A stretch of 64,000 bases of DNA from Gymnogyps californianus (GCF_018139145.2 NC_059500.1:29245437-29309436), one strand, 5' to 3'; shown: positions 26,357 through 39,375, counted from the first letter of the stretch. Translations and numbers: made by a program. The notes: generated from the sequence alone by a model not told the origin.

Positions 26357-28290
26357 AAATAAACTAGTTACGCTTCTTTAAGAGGTTTAAATAAGCTGTC
26401 AGGAAGTGGATCAAATACATCAACGGAAGATTTATTTGTAAGTGTATTTAGAAGTAGACACCTGCTTTGTAAATTGCATCTTAAGCCTTCTGGCTTTTAT
26501 AACCATCTGGTTTTGGCACATAGGCCATTCAGGCATTTGGAAAGCTCATTTCTTCTACTCTATTACCTTAATTTGGATTTCCTGCTGCACAAAGAAAGTC
26601 CACTGAAGTCATAGGGACTCATTCTGCATATCTGAAGATGAAAGTCTCCATCAATATGCATGCAAAGGAGGAAAGTGACATCTTTGGAAGGTAATACGTA
26701 TTTCAGGCTTCCATGGTGTACCAGTAAATGAAGAAAGAGTCCACCATTATGGTGAGGGTTAGCAGAGCAGGACGTTCCCTAGGGTCTCATCTTCCTTCCC
26801 TCTGCATGTTCACAGAAGAAAAACAGTGCTTTCTGCTAAACTGCCATTTCCCTACATGGACCTATGATGTGCATTTTTGCTGAGGGTAGAGGCTGGGCTG
26901 GACATCATTCGTTTTTTGTGATGACCACAAGCAGATAAAATCCAGTCTGTGCATTTAGTCCTAGAGTTAGAGACACAGGGGACAGCACTGAAAGGAAAAA
27001 GGTTTTTGTCAATTTAAAACATGAGATAGCAGCTGGGCCCCTCCACAAAGACAAAGGCACTGCCAATTTTAAAAGATTTTCAGGTGTCAAAATGTCTCAG
27101 CTGCATAAGGCTAGACAAAAAGGTTGGTACCACAGTTGAATTTTTAACCTTTTCAGTGCCTGTCTCCCTACAGACAGAGTAAAAATATGTCTGTAATTAC
27201 ATTATCCATCTCATGGGAGCTTTTGTGCGTCTAATAAGAATTGCTGATGGGAATCCAGCAAACTCATTTGATGCTTTTCTTTGGGATGTCTACTCTCCAT
27301 GAGTTTTCTGGTTGATACAAGGTTTTTTTTGTTTGTTTGTGAAAATACTGAGTTTCTGCTTGGCTAATTGCAGGCAGGCAGCAATACAGTGTGAACAACA
27401 CTACTCACTGGTCATCTCTTCCCAAAGCCACCAAACACCTCCATCTCAAAAAGTACAAATGCTAGGTTGTCCCCTTTGTTCTCTTTGTCCCACACTGAAC
27501 TCAGCAACACAAACTTTGTTCTCCTGGCCCCATTCCTTCAACGCACCTAAGATGTCTCCAAAGACAGACTTGAGCCAGTGGAAGGGGAATCTGTAGCTGT
27601 GGTACTACTAGCATTGTACATAAACCTAAGATAATGATGTGGATTGCCACACCATGTCCATGGTAGCAAGCCTAAGGGACTCATCTGAACAGCAAAGAAG
27701 AGAAGTCATTTACTGCATGGGAGACACCTGACGTAAAACCAGAGTTGCTGTGTTAAAATCTCTGAGGTGTTCACCCACCCAAATCCCCCGTAAAGCATGC
27801 CCTAGTACCCTGGGATGCATGAATTCTTTCTGTTCCCATCTTTCCCAGTCAGAGCTTTACCCTGAATGGAAATACCCCTGCTGAGGAAAAAAGAGCTGAG
27901 TTTGAGCAGCAACCAAAAGTTTCTTGCTCTTGACCAAGGAACACCATGGCTGGTTTGTTTGTAAGACTCCCAAGAGCTGTTTCTCAGCTCTCTGCTAATT
28001 TGAGTTGTGGACACTGGGCCTAGAGGTGGGGTCAGCACAGTGGCAGCTGGTGATGTGAGAGCACAGGAAGCAGCTTCTCCCTGCTCCAAAGAGAATTACA
28101 AAAGATTTTGCCTCTAAATGTCTTAGGCGCTGGCAGCAGCCACTCCCCACAAATGTCAGTGGGAACAGGGCGGACAGCTCCCTGTGTCACCTGAGGCAAA
28201 GCTCTCAGCAGCTCAAGAACATCACACACAACAGGCAGCATCGCCTCTCATAAAGCATCACAGATGGCTTTTGGGAGAGGGGCCTAGCCC

Positions 28291-28454
28291 AGAAGCATGA
28301 ACAGGAAGATTGGTTCACCAAGGGGTCTCACCTCACAACTGCAGCCCTGGCCTAACCCTTGGGGCTGCAAAGCTCAGTTTAGTGTGTGTTGCTGAACAAC
28401 TTGAACCAGTTCTGAAGCACCAACAGGAGGTTTGTCTACCCAGAGGTCTCACTG
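28291..28454. repeat. Imperfect tandem duplication, about 120-bp period
   Basis: About 42 bp beginning AGAAGCATGAACAGGAAGAT (28291) recurs as TGAAGCACCAACAGGAGGTT (28413), each followed by an AGGTCTCAC-like motif (GGGGTCTCAC, then GAGGTCTCAC). Identity is roughly three quarters by eye, and the flanks are less similar. It may be an old local duplication. Confidence 0.5.
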
Positions 28455-29077
28455 CAGTACAGGTCACACACACCTCACCTCACTACGGACCAGGAACAGG
28501 GTAGCCACCACAATGCAGAACTTAAACCAACCTGGGAACAGATGCCACCGTTCCCCACCTGCAGCCATTTATCAATTACAGGGGCTGACAGCCTCTGCCT
28601 GGTTCAAAATATTTCAGGCTCTCAAACAGGAGTCTGGACAACACTTTCTTGCTTTGTCAAGTATGATGGTCCAGGTTACAACAGCAAGCAGCCTGTTAAT
28701 GACTGAAGAAAAAAATTCTCGAAATATTCTATTAGCTGCTGCTCAAAGTTGTTTACCAGTTAATCTGAAAAAAGAATTCACTAACACTTGTGTCCACTTG
28801 TCCTTGCTAATGGTGGCAAGAGTCTGTTAATTGAAAGGTGCTTATCAGTGCCACAATCATTACATTCTCTTAATTTCTAAAGAGGACAGAGAAATCTTTG
28901 CTGATGGGCTTCCTAGCTGTGGTTTCACCAACACAGCTTTGCCACAGAGCAGAATCTGGCTATTAAACCTAAAGGAATTTGGGTTTTGCATATGCAGCTG
29001 GACTGGACTCTACTCCCCCAGCCCCAACCTTTTCCTGCCCTCTCCCTCTGGTGATTTTGTGAGTAATTAAAATACTT

Positions 29078-29104
29078 CCCCCCCCCCCCCCAAAAAAAAA
29101 AAAA
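29078..29104. repeat. Poly-C/poly-A junction
   Basis: 14 C (29078-29091) followed directly by 13 A (29092-29104). A simple homopolymer junction, prone to length variation and sequencing error. No polyadenylation signal precedes it that would suggest a retrocopy. Confidence 0.9.
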
Positions 29105-30159
29105 GAACAAATTAATAAAAGAAAGAAGGATACAAAGAAGAGAGGAAATCCATCTTAGAAGCTAGCAATTCTTTTGAGGTTTTAATTTGAGGTTTTCTGA
29201 ACATAAAGACTCTGCACACCAAACACACAGTCCAGCCTTCCTGGACATCCTCATCTGGGGTCAGCACAGATATTTATCCACTTTTTCATGAAAAATGCCA
29301 TCTGTGCTGAAAGATAGGGAGCCAGGAACTGCTGTAATATCTCATCCAATGTATGATTAATAGCAATTCTTTACCCTGACAAACAGGATGAGAAAGAAAA
29401 ATCATCTGGGTGGGCAAGATAAACTTCTGCAAGCAGCTGTACACTCAGGCATCAGCATCTTCAGTCTCCCTCCTACCAGCAATGTGAAGTTGCAGACCAC
29501 AAACTTCTTCTGCTCACTGAATTATTAGGAAAAAGCCATGGCTGGCTCAATCTTTCCACTTTATTCCACCTAGAATAATACAAAATTCATGAGCAATGAA
29601 GAGCAAGCTGTCAACATGTCAAAAACTGTGTGTGCATGTGAACTGTGTTTAAACTTCTTCCTTTTCTTTCCCCAGATTTTCACCAACAACCCTCCAGCCC
29701 ACTAAGTCATGGGAATTAAAGGGCTAATCTCAAACTGATGATCCTTCCCAGGTTTACATTATCAGCTGCTCACATACATAATTGTACATTTCTGTTTGCT
29801 TATCAAGCTTAAATGATCTCTGCTGTGATAGAAACACATGAAAGAATTTTGTCAGCTAGAAGAAAGCAGCCATCCATTTCTGCAAGAACTCAGTTCAAAA
29901 CTGACTTACTGTACAAGATTTCACATGTACCATCCATTCTCAAAAGAACTTTTCAGAAACTGACACAGAAAAATGTGCTGCAAAGGAATGTTAAGAGCAT
30001 AATTTTGGAAATCCTTCGTTCTTTAAGTAAAAACAAAACCAACCAACCCACCCACCAAAACCCCAAGCAAACACAAAAGAGAGAGGGGAAAAAAAGATAA
30101 AGGAATTTTGTCTTTAGGAAGTAGTTTTTGCTTCTGGATTTTACTTTTTTTCACCCATA

Positions 30160-30206
30160 CTGAAAATTTTCTGCAAATTTTCAGCAAAATTTTCTAAAAA
30201 TTTTGC
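30160..30206. repeat. Two abutting perfect palindromic hairpins
   Basis: CTGAAAATTT (30160-30169) pairs with AAATTTTCAG (30175-30184) around a 5-nt loop. Sharing base 30184, GCAAAATTTT (30184-30193) pairs with AAAATTTTGC (30197-30206) around a 3-nt loop. Both 10-bp stems are perfect. The shared AAATTTT core suggests either a local duplication or an AT-rich unwinding element. Confidence 0.8.
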
Positions 30207-30233
30207 ATTAACTGTTCTCAAAGATACACATCT

Positions 30234-30262
30234 CTGTTGCAACACCTCACATGTTGCAACAG
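30234..30262. repeat. Perfect 10-bp inverted repeat, 9-nt loop
   Basis: CTGTTGCAAC (30234-30243) and GTTGCAACAG (30253-30262) are exact reverse complements around ACCTCACAT. It lies 28 bp downstream of the two hairpins at 30160-30206. Confidence 0.85.
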
Positions 30263-33200
30263 TGAAGTGACTTCTGGCAGAACTGGCTGAGCTTGAATCT
30301 GCTCATCTGAGACATCTCTGGAGAGCACAAGGAGGAATGAAACCCCCTATACTTGTTCTAAGAGGTAAATGAATGTTTGTTTAACTCCCAGTGTCTTCAA
30401 GACCCACAGACCATCAACAATACTTAGTGTCAGCTATAAAACTGCCCTCGTCCACTGGCCAGCTACTGCAAGTTTGGGCTGTGGAGGAGGAATTTGAGCA
30501 GCCAGGGTAGGTCTTCATACCGCATTAACACAAATTGGGGACTAATTCTTATTCCCATGGACATTCATGAAGCAGGGGAAAAATAAGGTGGGCATGAAAG
30601 TTAATCACTCCTCCAAAGCACAAGAAGCTGAAAGCAGTCTTAATACAGAGCGCACAGGTCCTATACACTTACAACAGTAAATGTATCCCTTCAGGGTTCT
30701 CACACACCAAGCCAACCAAGTGCAACATAGATTCCTCTGCTTTCTTGATTTGAAGCCTTCCAGATTTCATGTTGACCCTTAATCACTCTTGTCAGGAGAT
30801 CTTAACTGTAGAACATAGCCTGTTTCCCTGGGTTTGTTTTTAGGACTCTTCAGCTACTCTGCTTGGAGTCAATAACTTAGCAAGAGAAGTTTTCACATGA
30901 CTCATTCTGCCTCCTGGATGATCTAACAGATTGTAAATATGAAGAAGATTTATGGGGAAATACATTGGGGAGGTTGTGTCTGGATGTTTTTATCATTGAA
31001 AAATATCACCACCTTGTGTTGCTTCTATCCAACAAGGCAGACTTTTATATGTATATCTTTCCCTAAGCACACTGATGAGGCACATAAAACTGCCTTTTTT
31101 TTCTAAGCAAAGAGACTCCACAGAGAATTCCCTGTTTCAGAAGGACTGCTGTAAGTTATGAGCACCCTGGAGGGTGTGCTAACATATCCAAAGTGGCCTT
31201 CATCTTTATGGAGTACTCACCTCTCCCTTCCTTAGTATGTACTTAGTCTAGTTTTAAGTTAAGACTTCTTGCTTAAAAAATTAAATTCCTGTCTTTTGCT
31301 GACTGAACCTTCCCAAGTGTCACAGACGCTCCAGTAGTAACATGAGAAGCATAAGTTTGGCTCCTACTACAGGACACATCATAAGTGCTTTGTGCAAAAA
31401 GTGATGACAGTTGATTACTGGGTGAGGAGGGACGTGCATCCTCACAGGAGTTGGGATAAGTCAGCATACATTCCCAGTGCTCTTGGAGCAGCACAAAGGC
31501 TTAGCAGGCATGAGTGAGTTCCTAACATAGAGCCAGGGACATCTGCCATAGCAGGGTTTGGAGATCTATATTTCGGTCTCTGATCTTATGACATTGTCTG
31601 TAGAGCACACCAACTCCTCTTCAAAGAAAGGTTTTCCCAACACAGGCTCTGAGGAGTGCTTACTGGAAGCACAGACATACTCAACCCTGCCAGAGGACAG
31701 GCTTTTCTTCTGTGAGGGGATGCCCAGGGAGCTAGATATCTGGTCTTAATGCCCATCACCACTACCAGATGCCAGTGCTGTTCAGCCTTGACGGGATCTG
31801 GCCATGGTGCCCTGTGGAGCCCTGGACCACTGTAGTGATCCACACAGATTGGTTCACCCTGTTTTAAGTCTCTCTGTAGGGGCTGTGGACAGACTCAACC
31901 TCCTGTCATCAGAAGGCCACACTAACCCAGCAGCAAGGTACTACGGGCATATAGGGACAAAGGCACTGGATGGGGCAGCAAGACTCACTTCTTGGCTCTG
32001 ATGATGTGACATCCCTGTGCCTGAGTCACTTCCCAGTAAGACTGTACTTGCATGGCTTGAGGAGTACATAACTTTTTGAGCCCTGGCTTCTTCCACTCCA
32101 GGAGAACTTGGTAACCAAACTACCAACCAGCCTGCCCTCACAGGGATTAGGGCTGGTTATCCTCTTTAATGGACAGTCAATCAGAGACCAGTTACCTATG
32201 GTTTCCCCACATAACACAAGCCTTCCTCAGGCTGTAACAGCTTCAGGACGTTGGACTGCACCCTGTTATATGCATACAAACAGCACAAGGCTCTCAGCTG
32301 GAGTAGCCAAGGAAAGAAGTAGAGGGCATAAGACAACCAACTTGTTCATGAATTGATAATGCCTCCTTAAAGCTCCTTTGACAAGAAGGCTGAGCAGCAT
32401 AAGTCAGAAAGATCAAGTACCTCCCTGGTGTGTCTTACATCCAGAAGTGCACTGCATATCCTAGCCACTATCAATTGATTCAGAGGGCTGAGAAATGGAG
32501 TTCTGAGAGCAAAGGAGACCCTTTCACACTGGAGAATAGGATGGTGGGTGAAAGGATAAAATGCAGTTAAAATACCCAAAGAAAAATCCTGAATTCATTA
32601 GAAATGAAAAAGTAAATACAAGTCTTAATCCCTGGAGACAGCAGTGGAACAACTGGAAGACTAAACCAGAAGCATCAAAAGGCATGACGGGAGAAGAAAA
32701 GCTGAGTTTCACAAAGCAGAGACTTATGTAAAGATACATTAATTAACCAAGAAAAAACAAAATCAACCTGTCCTTCAAAGGAGATCTATAAGCATGGGAG
32801 AAGACTTTAAATGTCTCTATTATAAGACTCCAGTGTGAGTATTTGCAAGAACAAAGAGCACATCAACCACTAATTTCGTATGCTAGGCAGCTTCTCTGGC
32901 CAGCCTTCTCCAAAAGAAAGGCAGAACAGAGAAACACTAGAGACTCTGCCTAACCAGTACAGATGCAGCCCTTCTCCCAGCTGTCCCCCAGTCATTAGTT
33001 ATGTCAGTTTGTGCACACCTGGAAGGTGTTCAGGTAGCAGGATAAGGAGGACATCTCTCCACCTGAGTATAGTTTGAAGAGGCAATGAAACAATCGTTAC
33101 GTTTTTATTAAGAAAACAACAATCACATAGTCACAATCAGTAGCATGGTAAAAGAGAGCAAAATATTGCGCCATATTCCTCTGCCACAAATAGTATCCAG

Positions 33201-33284
33201 CTTCTGGAATTTGAGGATAGCTGCAACACCATGGAAATCTTAGGGACTGGGTTTTCCAACACTGTGCACACAATCTCTTAACAT

Positions 33285-33880
33285 AAAAAAAGCCATTTTT
33301 GGTCTAACCCAAAGGACCATTTAGCCCAGCTTGTCTGTAACACTAGACAACATCAGATGTACTTGGAGAGAGCAGAACAGGGCAAGCATGCACCAATACT
33401 TTATAAAATACTTTCATAACCAGCAGCAATTTGTAGTTCAAAGACTTTCCCAGCCAAAGAAGATGTTTTTATATTTAAGAGATCCTAGTGAATTTCTTTT
33501 CTACAAATCTGTCAAGTTGCCTTCTGAACCTGTGTGATCTTTAAACAGCCACAGTATCCTGTGGCAAGGAGTTATGCTGATTAATGGTAACTGGTATAAA
33601 GAACCAATCCTTCCGTTTTAAAACTCCTTCCTTCTAATTTCATGTGTTGCTCCTTAATTTTTTGTTTTGAAGAGACAGTGAATAGTCAAACTCTGTTCAC
33701 CTTCTCCACACCACACAAGAATTTACAGACCCCCGTCATATCCCTTCTCATTTTTCTCTTTTCCATGGTGAAGTCTATTTATTATTTGTCATAGTAGTAG
33801 CAGTCTGTTTACTCATTCCCAAAGCCGTCACAGATCTCTGATCATTCCCCTTCTCTGTACTGTACTTTGTACTAAATAGA
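33285..33880 (-). mobile_element. Old CR1-type LINE 3' part, reverse orientation
   Basis: Reading the minus strand from 33880 down, the translation includes EKRKMRRDMTGV, then GVEKVNRV, then HMKLEGRSFKTE, in the order and spacing of the C-terminal end of CR1 ORF2, with stops between. The 'Asn-Ser-Leu-Pro' block follows in another frame (plus-strand CCTGTGGCAAGGAGTTATGC, 33559-33578). The 3' UTR end is represented on the plus strand by GGTCTAACCCAAAGGACCAT (33301-33320) and TTTAGCCCAGC. The 68-codon plus-strand frame at 33331-33537 is antisense to this element and is not a gene. Confidence 0.8.
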
Positions 33881-34129
33881 TATTATACAAAGCAGTTACA
33901 AACAACTTATAACAATGGGCATGCAGAGCTCCTTACAGAGACCAGTGAATCATGAGGCTTAGGTAGGTAGGAGTGAGTGACGAGGCATTCAGGAGCTCTG
34001 CCCATTCCCCAGGACAGCAAACATTTATCTGAACCTGGACTAAGTGAAACGTTGCTAAGTAGCAAGAAGTGTCTCCAGTGATCCACAGGCAGGAGAGAGA
34101 CAGACCCCTGGAAGGCAAACTAATATTTC

Positions 34130-34151
34130 AAAGGGACAGTATTGTCCCTTT
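34130..34151. repeat. Perfect 9-bp hairpin, 4-nt loop
   Basis: AAAGGGACA (34130-34138) and TGTCCCTTT (34143-34151) are exact reverse complements around GTAT. No T-run follows, and a terminator role is not expected in a vertebrate. Confidence 0.8.
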
Positions 34152-36395
34152 CAAATCTGTAGCAGATATTTGGGTCTTCTTGCAGGTTAGTTTCCTACTG
34201 ATAGAGAAATGGGGTATACAGGATCTGAGTATTTTCTCAGTGTAGTTAAGAAAACCCAGTCCTGGAACAGACATGATCATAAATGACACACAGGTAACCC
34301 CATTTCTAGAAATACTCATCTGCTGACTCTCACTTTAAACAGTAGAGGTGACAACTTTAAAAATATATTTTACTACTTTTTTCAAGCTTTTTCTTGTTTG
34401 AGCTTTTAGGACCAGGTTTTATTAGGCAAATTCTCAGCTAAGCCTCAGACTCAGTGCCGTCTCTGAGAACGCTGGAAGGGGAATTTGAACAATACTGACA
34501 GCTCTGTGAGAGTTGATGTTTTCTCTTAAGGCTGCTGGAGTTCTACTAATAATACACAAAAAAAATCCAATTCCACACAAAGTACAATATTCTCTAGCCC
34601 TCAGGATTATAGCACAGAGCTAGATAACATGACTCAACAATATCGCAAGAGCTCTAAAACCGTAAGGCAAATAAAATGAGCCCCACATCTGCTAAAGTTG
34701 CAAACCATAAGCCAGTCTTGCGATTTCATGGAGAATGACGCTATTTTGTATATTTCAGCTTAGCCATGCTGCCAGCTGAGTTTCAAAGCCATGGATAAAC
34801 ACTCTCTAGAATCATAGCTGAGAAAAGCATAAGTGCAGTGACTACTGTATGGGTACAAAAGAAGACGTCAAGAAATGTAAAAAGATTTTCCAGATAAGAA
34901 CTGTCAAAGTCTGCAAAGGATAGGGCAACTCCAAACTCATCTTTTCTAGGACAAAATAAAGTCTATGAATTACTAAATTCTCCCACATCTGGAATACTCA
35001 GAAGAAGAAAAATCGAATGAGAAGCACTGTCTGCTCTAAATGGATGAGGAAATGAAAAGCTTTGCAGGAATGTCTGTTTTAAAAGAGCAAGTGCAAGCTT
35101 ATGACAGTCATGAGCAGAAGTGGATCATGCTTTCAGTCTCTCTATGAAACATGAACACCACGTACGATACGGAAGGATCAGTTCTTTCCAGAGGTATGAG
35201 CTGTTTCTAGAGAAGAACCTACTGAACAATATGAAACAATACCAAATAGCTGTATACAGGCCCATGTTGCTTTCGTTAAGAGGGATGTATTCAGAGGTAT
35301 TACTGTGTTTTGTCATGATCTCTCAGGGCTCCAGTCTCACAGATACATGTGTACCAGTACCTGGACAGCTGGCCACTGCTGAAGACAAACCAAAGGAAAC
35401 TGGGTTACACACTGGGAGAGCCCCTCAGAGCCAGGCTGAGAGTCAAAGCACACCGTGCTTCAGGCAGATCATTCAAAACTGAGGGTATTCTGGCAAATGC
35501 CTTAATCCTGTTGGGATTTCAGAAGAGTCCAGCTGGAATCTCAGATGTCTACTTCCACACCTGAGGAACAGATCTGAAGTTCAGATGGTCAACTTCTGAG
35601 GGATTCAGTTGTATCCTGGTTTTGTTCTGTTTATGCTCCCTACAGCTCTTCAAAGCCTCCAGGATAGACAGGGAAGGATGTCCTGCAGCACCAGGGGAGG
35701 AGGTGTCACTGCTTAACCTTTGGCAGTTCTTACTGGGCCTGATGTTCCCTGTTGCATGTCCTGGCCTTTTCCTTTCACCCACACTGCTATTCTTCCCTCC
35801 TATCCCCTTAACTTTTATTTTTCTTTCCAGAAGAGCTTCTGGTTTTTCTCAACTTCTTTGTCTTGTTTTCCTCTTTCCTCTTCCAGCTGTTCTCCCACTA
35901 GTTAGTCTACCACAGGCAGACCACTCTTGCCCTCTCCCAGACTCCTGGGAAAAGGTTCTACTTCTCAGTCTATGCATATCACCAGAGTGCTACTGTCAGA
36001 GTCATATTTAAGCCAATGAGTCATCCACACGTCTTTCAGGAGGAGATTTTTCTAAGATTGCCATTATTGACATAAGCAAGGACACTGTAGTGTGAATACT
36101 GAGAGATAAATAGTAAGGCAGGTGAGAGCAGGGGAAAGTCCCTTATCAACGGCTCAGACTAACCAAATTTCTAATTGAATTGTTTTTGGTGAGGAAGCTT
36201 TTTTTTTGGAGGGAACAATTTTTGTGTAATAACTGACATTTTTCCTTTTCTTTCAAAATTTCATTTTCTTCAACATCCAGAAATGTCACTCAGCTTTTTA
36301 GGGGTTGTTGGTATGAACTGGAAAACTGTGTAATGAGTTAGTTTCATTAAAGTCACATACGGGACTAAACAGAACTAAATTGTTCAGGTATTCTT

Positions 36396-36413
36396 AAAAA
36401 AAAAAAAAAAAAA
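36396..36413. repeat. Poly-A run (18 A)
   Basis: Homopolymer of 18 A. I looked upstream for a retrocopy or a polyadenylation signal and found none. Confidence 0.9.
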
Positions 36414-38365
36414 GCTATGCATAATGCCAATTAAAAACACCTTTAACATTCAGTACACTTAGAAACATTTTACTAAATGTTAACCAAAAACAGAGATGAT
36501 AATGTATTAAAAAATTACCCCATGCCCCATGGAGTTGACAAAAGTGTGTTTGCAACTAAGAAATTAAAGGGAGCCAGCATGTTTCAGAATGCTTTAATAA
36601 TAAATATTACTCTGTTCCTGGTGCAAGTGAGCTTACCTAGAGAAATTTAGTTCAAGGTAAAATGGCCTAAGAGAGAATCAGAAAACAGAAGAAGAAAATA
36701 AATCACTGAAACTTTCTGATCTGCAGAAGGAAACTGCAGTGATAAAGCTATTTATTAAAAGGAAATTAAAGTGATCAAAAGAGAACACAACTGACAGCCA
36801 TTCATTGTAAAAATTACCATATCCATTCATCTGCAGTTTCAAATAAATGCTTGTTCTTTATTTCTCTGTTAAGCAGGAAGGTGTCATAAATGACAGACAG
36901 TCCCATCAGGTATTGTTCCCAACTACCAGACTTCGGGAGAAGGTTGCACCTTATCATACAAAATAGTCAAATTCAGTTCTTTGGAAAGTTTTTCAGGGCA
37001 AGGTACAGGCAAAATATTAAAGAAGAGAGAGGTTTTTACAGAATTGAAGACTACCTCTTTTAATCCAGCCTAGCACTTAAGGCTTTCAATAGAACAACAA
37101 AAGCAATTTTGACCTTATCTTTGACTGGATCCTTGGAAGACAGCTAAAGAAATGAGTGTGAATCAGCAGAGAGAAATGTACATATTTTCTAAATTCCCAG
37201 TCACATAAAAGACAGTGGAAAGCCAATTAAATCAAAGGAAAGGCATTCAGTTATATCAGATTTGGGGTTGTTAAGAGATGAGTCTGAAGTAAACATACAT
37301 GTGTATCTCTAAAAAACAGTAAAAAGAAAGTTTAAGGCTATGAAATACCATTTACAACCTGTACAAGCAGCTTTCTGTGTGCAGACCTTAACAAGCAGTT
37401 CTGAATAGACCCAGTTCATGAATTCTGACTATCCTTCGTAAGCAATGATTGTACATAGTAAAAGAAGCTCTTGAATTTCACCTTTTCTGCAGCATCATGG
37501 CGTAAAGTTCCTGCAAATTCCAAGGTGCAAAAGCCAACAATGCACTGAGAAATCAATCCACCTCAATATATTGAAACAAAATACTCCATGAATATAGGAC
37601 TCATTAAATAGTGAGAGACTGAAATCAAATGGCAGTATCTCTCATTATCATCACTCAGTTTCCAGCAGAAAAATTGCACAGAATAGGCCTAATGAGGACC
37701 TAGTTGACAGCAAAGTAGAAAAATATGAAGCAACAGAAATTAATGAGGAAGCAGGATGGGAGATGAAAAGGGTAGAGTTGCTTTTGGTCAGCACAGGTTG
37801 ATCAGCATCTCTTCTCGCTGACTGAGCTCATAATCCTCATTACCATGAGGGCAATGAATCTATTTGCTGCACACTGTGGCCTTTATGCTGAATAGCACAA
37901 CCCTATTTCTGTCAGCTCCAAAGGCTCACCAGAGCCTATATTTGTCTACAATATTGGGTTTTTAGTTTAGAGGTCACTTTTCTCACTCTAAGCATCACAG
38001 ATCTGCTGGGTCATGGACCTGCTAGGGTCTGACTCCCCAAAATTCACTTGTATGTTTCTGGAGGAAATTGAAGCCATCTCAGCAAATTTGCAGGTAGCAT
38101 ACAAATCATTAAGCAAGCTGCTTGTGTGCATATCTTTCCATCTGAGCATACAGGATAGAAAGAACTTCTGTCATCATATCTAGTCTTGTATGGGCAGTGA
38201 GAGTCTGGAAGGAAGGAAATTGTCATCTAATAGAAGATTACTATGAATGGTACGTGGGCTGGATGATGTCCCGCTGATGAATGCAGCAGGGCATGGGACT
38301 TGCCAGGGGCAAGCTGCAAGGAGGCATTTAATCATTGCAGCTATAGAAACAGTCACCAGGTAGCT

Positions 38366-38400
38366 GAAAGTGAAAGTTTCACTTTCTGGCAGTGAAACTA
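38366..38400. promoter_or_regulatory. Palindromic ISRE/IRF-like motif
   Basis: GAAAGTGAAA (38366-38375) and TTTCACTTTC (38377-38386) are perfect reverse complements around one G. Each strand therefore reads GAAANNGAAA, the core recognised by IRF proteins (consensus known from interferon-response elements), and the minus-strand half reads GAAAGTGAAACT, close to a full ISRE. A further AGTGAAACTA lies at 38391-38400. Binding is inferred from sequence only, and no promoter or gene is visible beside it. Confidence 0.4.
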
Positions 38401-39375
38401 TAGCCTGTGGAAAGAGCTGTGAGGTTGACAAAGATCCATGGGTACCCTCAGTTGGCACTTCTAGCCTGAGGGAGGAAAGCCCTTTGCAGAATGATGGGCA
38501 CATGGCAGGACAAAGGGATAACAAATATTATCCCATGCTTCATCATGCACTCCATCCCACAGCTAGGGTCCCAGTCAATTCTATGTTACAACCACCATGG
38601 GATGACCTGGAACTGTGTGTGGATGTCAGACCCTGAGGAGTCCAACACAGTCACTATCAGGTTTCGTGTTCCTGTCTCAGATACTTCAGATGTGGGCACT
38701 CTTTTGCTTGCACATTTTAGCCTGTCTCAATTCATCAAAAAAGGAGGTACAGGTTGCACCTTTTTGAATGCATTCTCTGTCCCAATCTGGCTGATCAACT
38801 CTCCATATCTCAGCTTTCTGTTCTGGCTTTGCCTTTGACCTCTCTCAGGTCAAAGAAGAACTTGGTCAAGGAGCAACGGCAGAGCTGCTGTCTCACTAGA
38901 TTACAGTGTTCATTTGCACAGGATGTACTGTGACTACAGTGACATGGAAGCAGTGTAACGTGCTTTCTGAATCTTGTGCTTTTGTGTCTGCGCCACAGCC
39001 ATGTGGATACACACAGGACGTCTTGAACAACCTCTGCTTACCAACACATACTTCTAATTAAGATGTTCAGTCACCTTGGGATGAAATTCTTGGGACAAAT
39101 TTTAAATCAGGTTTTAAACAGTCTGTTAAAGCAGTACAAAGTTCATCATTTTCTTACTAGTAATGAAGTAAATGCAGCAGTTGTAGAACATTTTAACATG
39201 ACACTCAGAACTAAGATGTGAGAATTATTTTACAGTGTGCAATACTTTTTGCTACACTGATGCATTATCAGAGTTTATGAAGAGCTATAACCATAATTTC
39301 CACAGTCCTCTCAGAGCCAAGTCTGTGGACATGAAGCCTTTCAACTTGTTGGAAAGAGTGCTCTGACAAATGTCA

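Larger units (their letters stand above)
20531..33284. other. Long unassigned block, mostly unique
   Basis: Nearly 13 kb without a recognisable exon or clear interspersed repeat. The longest frames are 132 codons (plus, 28432-28830), 127 codons (plus, 25468-25851) and 102 codons (plus, 21202-21510). None has a domain I recognise, and several overlap frames on the other strand. Smaller structures inside are listed separately: a TAGGTAG-like minirepeat, paired GATA motifs, a partial tandem duplication, a homopolymer junction and three palindromes. Confidence 0.5.
33881..39375. other. Unassigned, AT-rich sequence
   Basis: No gene or named transposon. The longest frames are 129 codons (plus, 35622-36011; hydrophobic Leu/Ser/Pro-rich pyrimidine-strand translation), 120 codons (plus, 35120-35482) and 115 codons (plus, 38491-38838). 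None is recognisable. From 36000 to 37800 the sequence is especially AT-rich and nearly frame-free. Hairpin, ISRE and poly-A features are listed separately. Confidence 0.5.

Noticed and set aside
29078..29104. A-run considered as a processed-pseudogene tail
   Set aside because: Preceded by poly-C, with no polyadenylation signal or coding remnant upstream.
36396..36413. 18-A run considered as a retrocopy or SINE tail
   Set aside because: No gene-like, tRNA-like or LINE tail sequence upstream and no target duplication seen.
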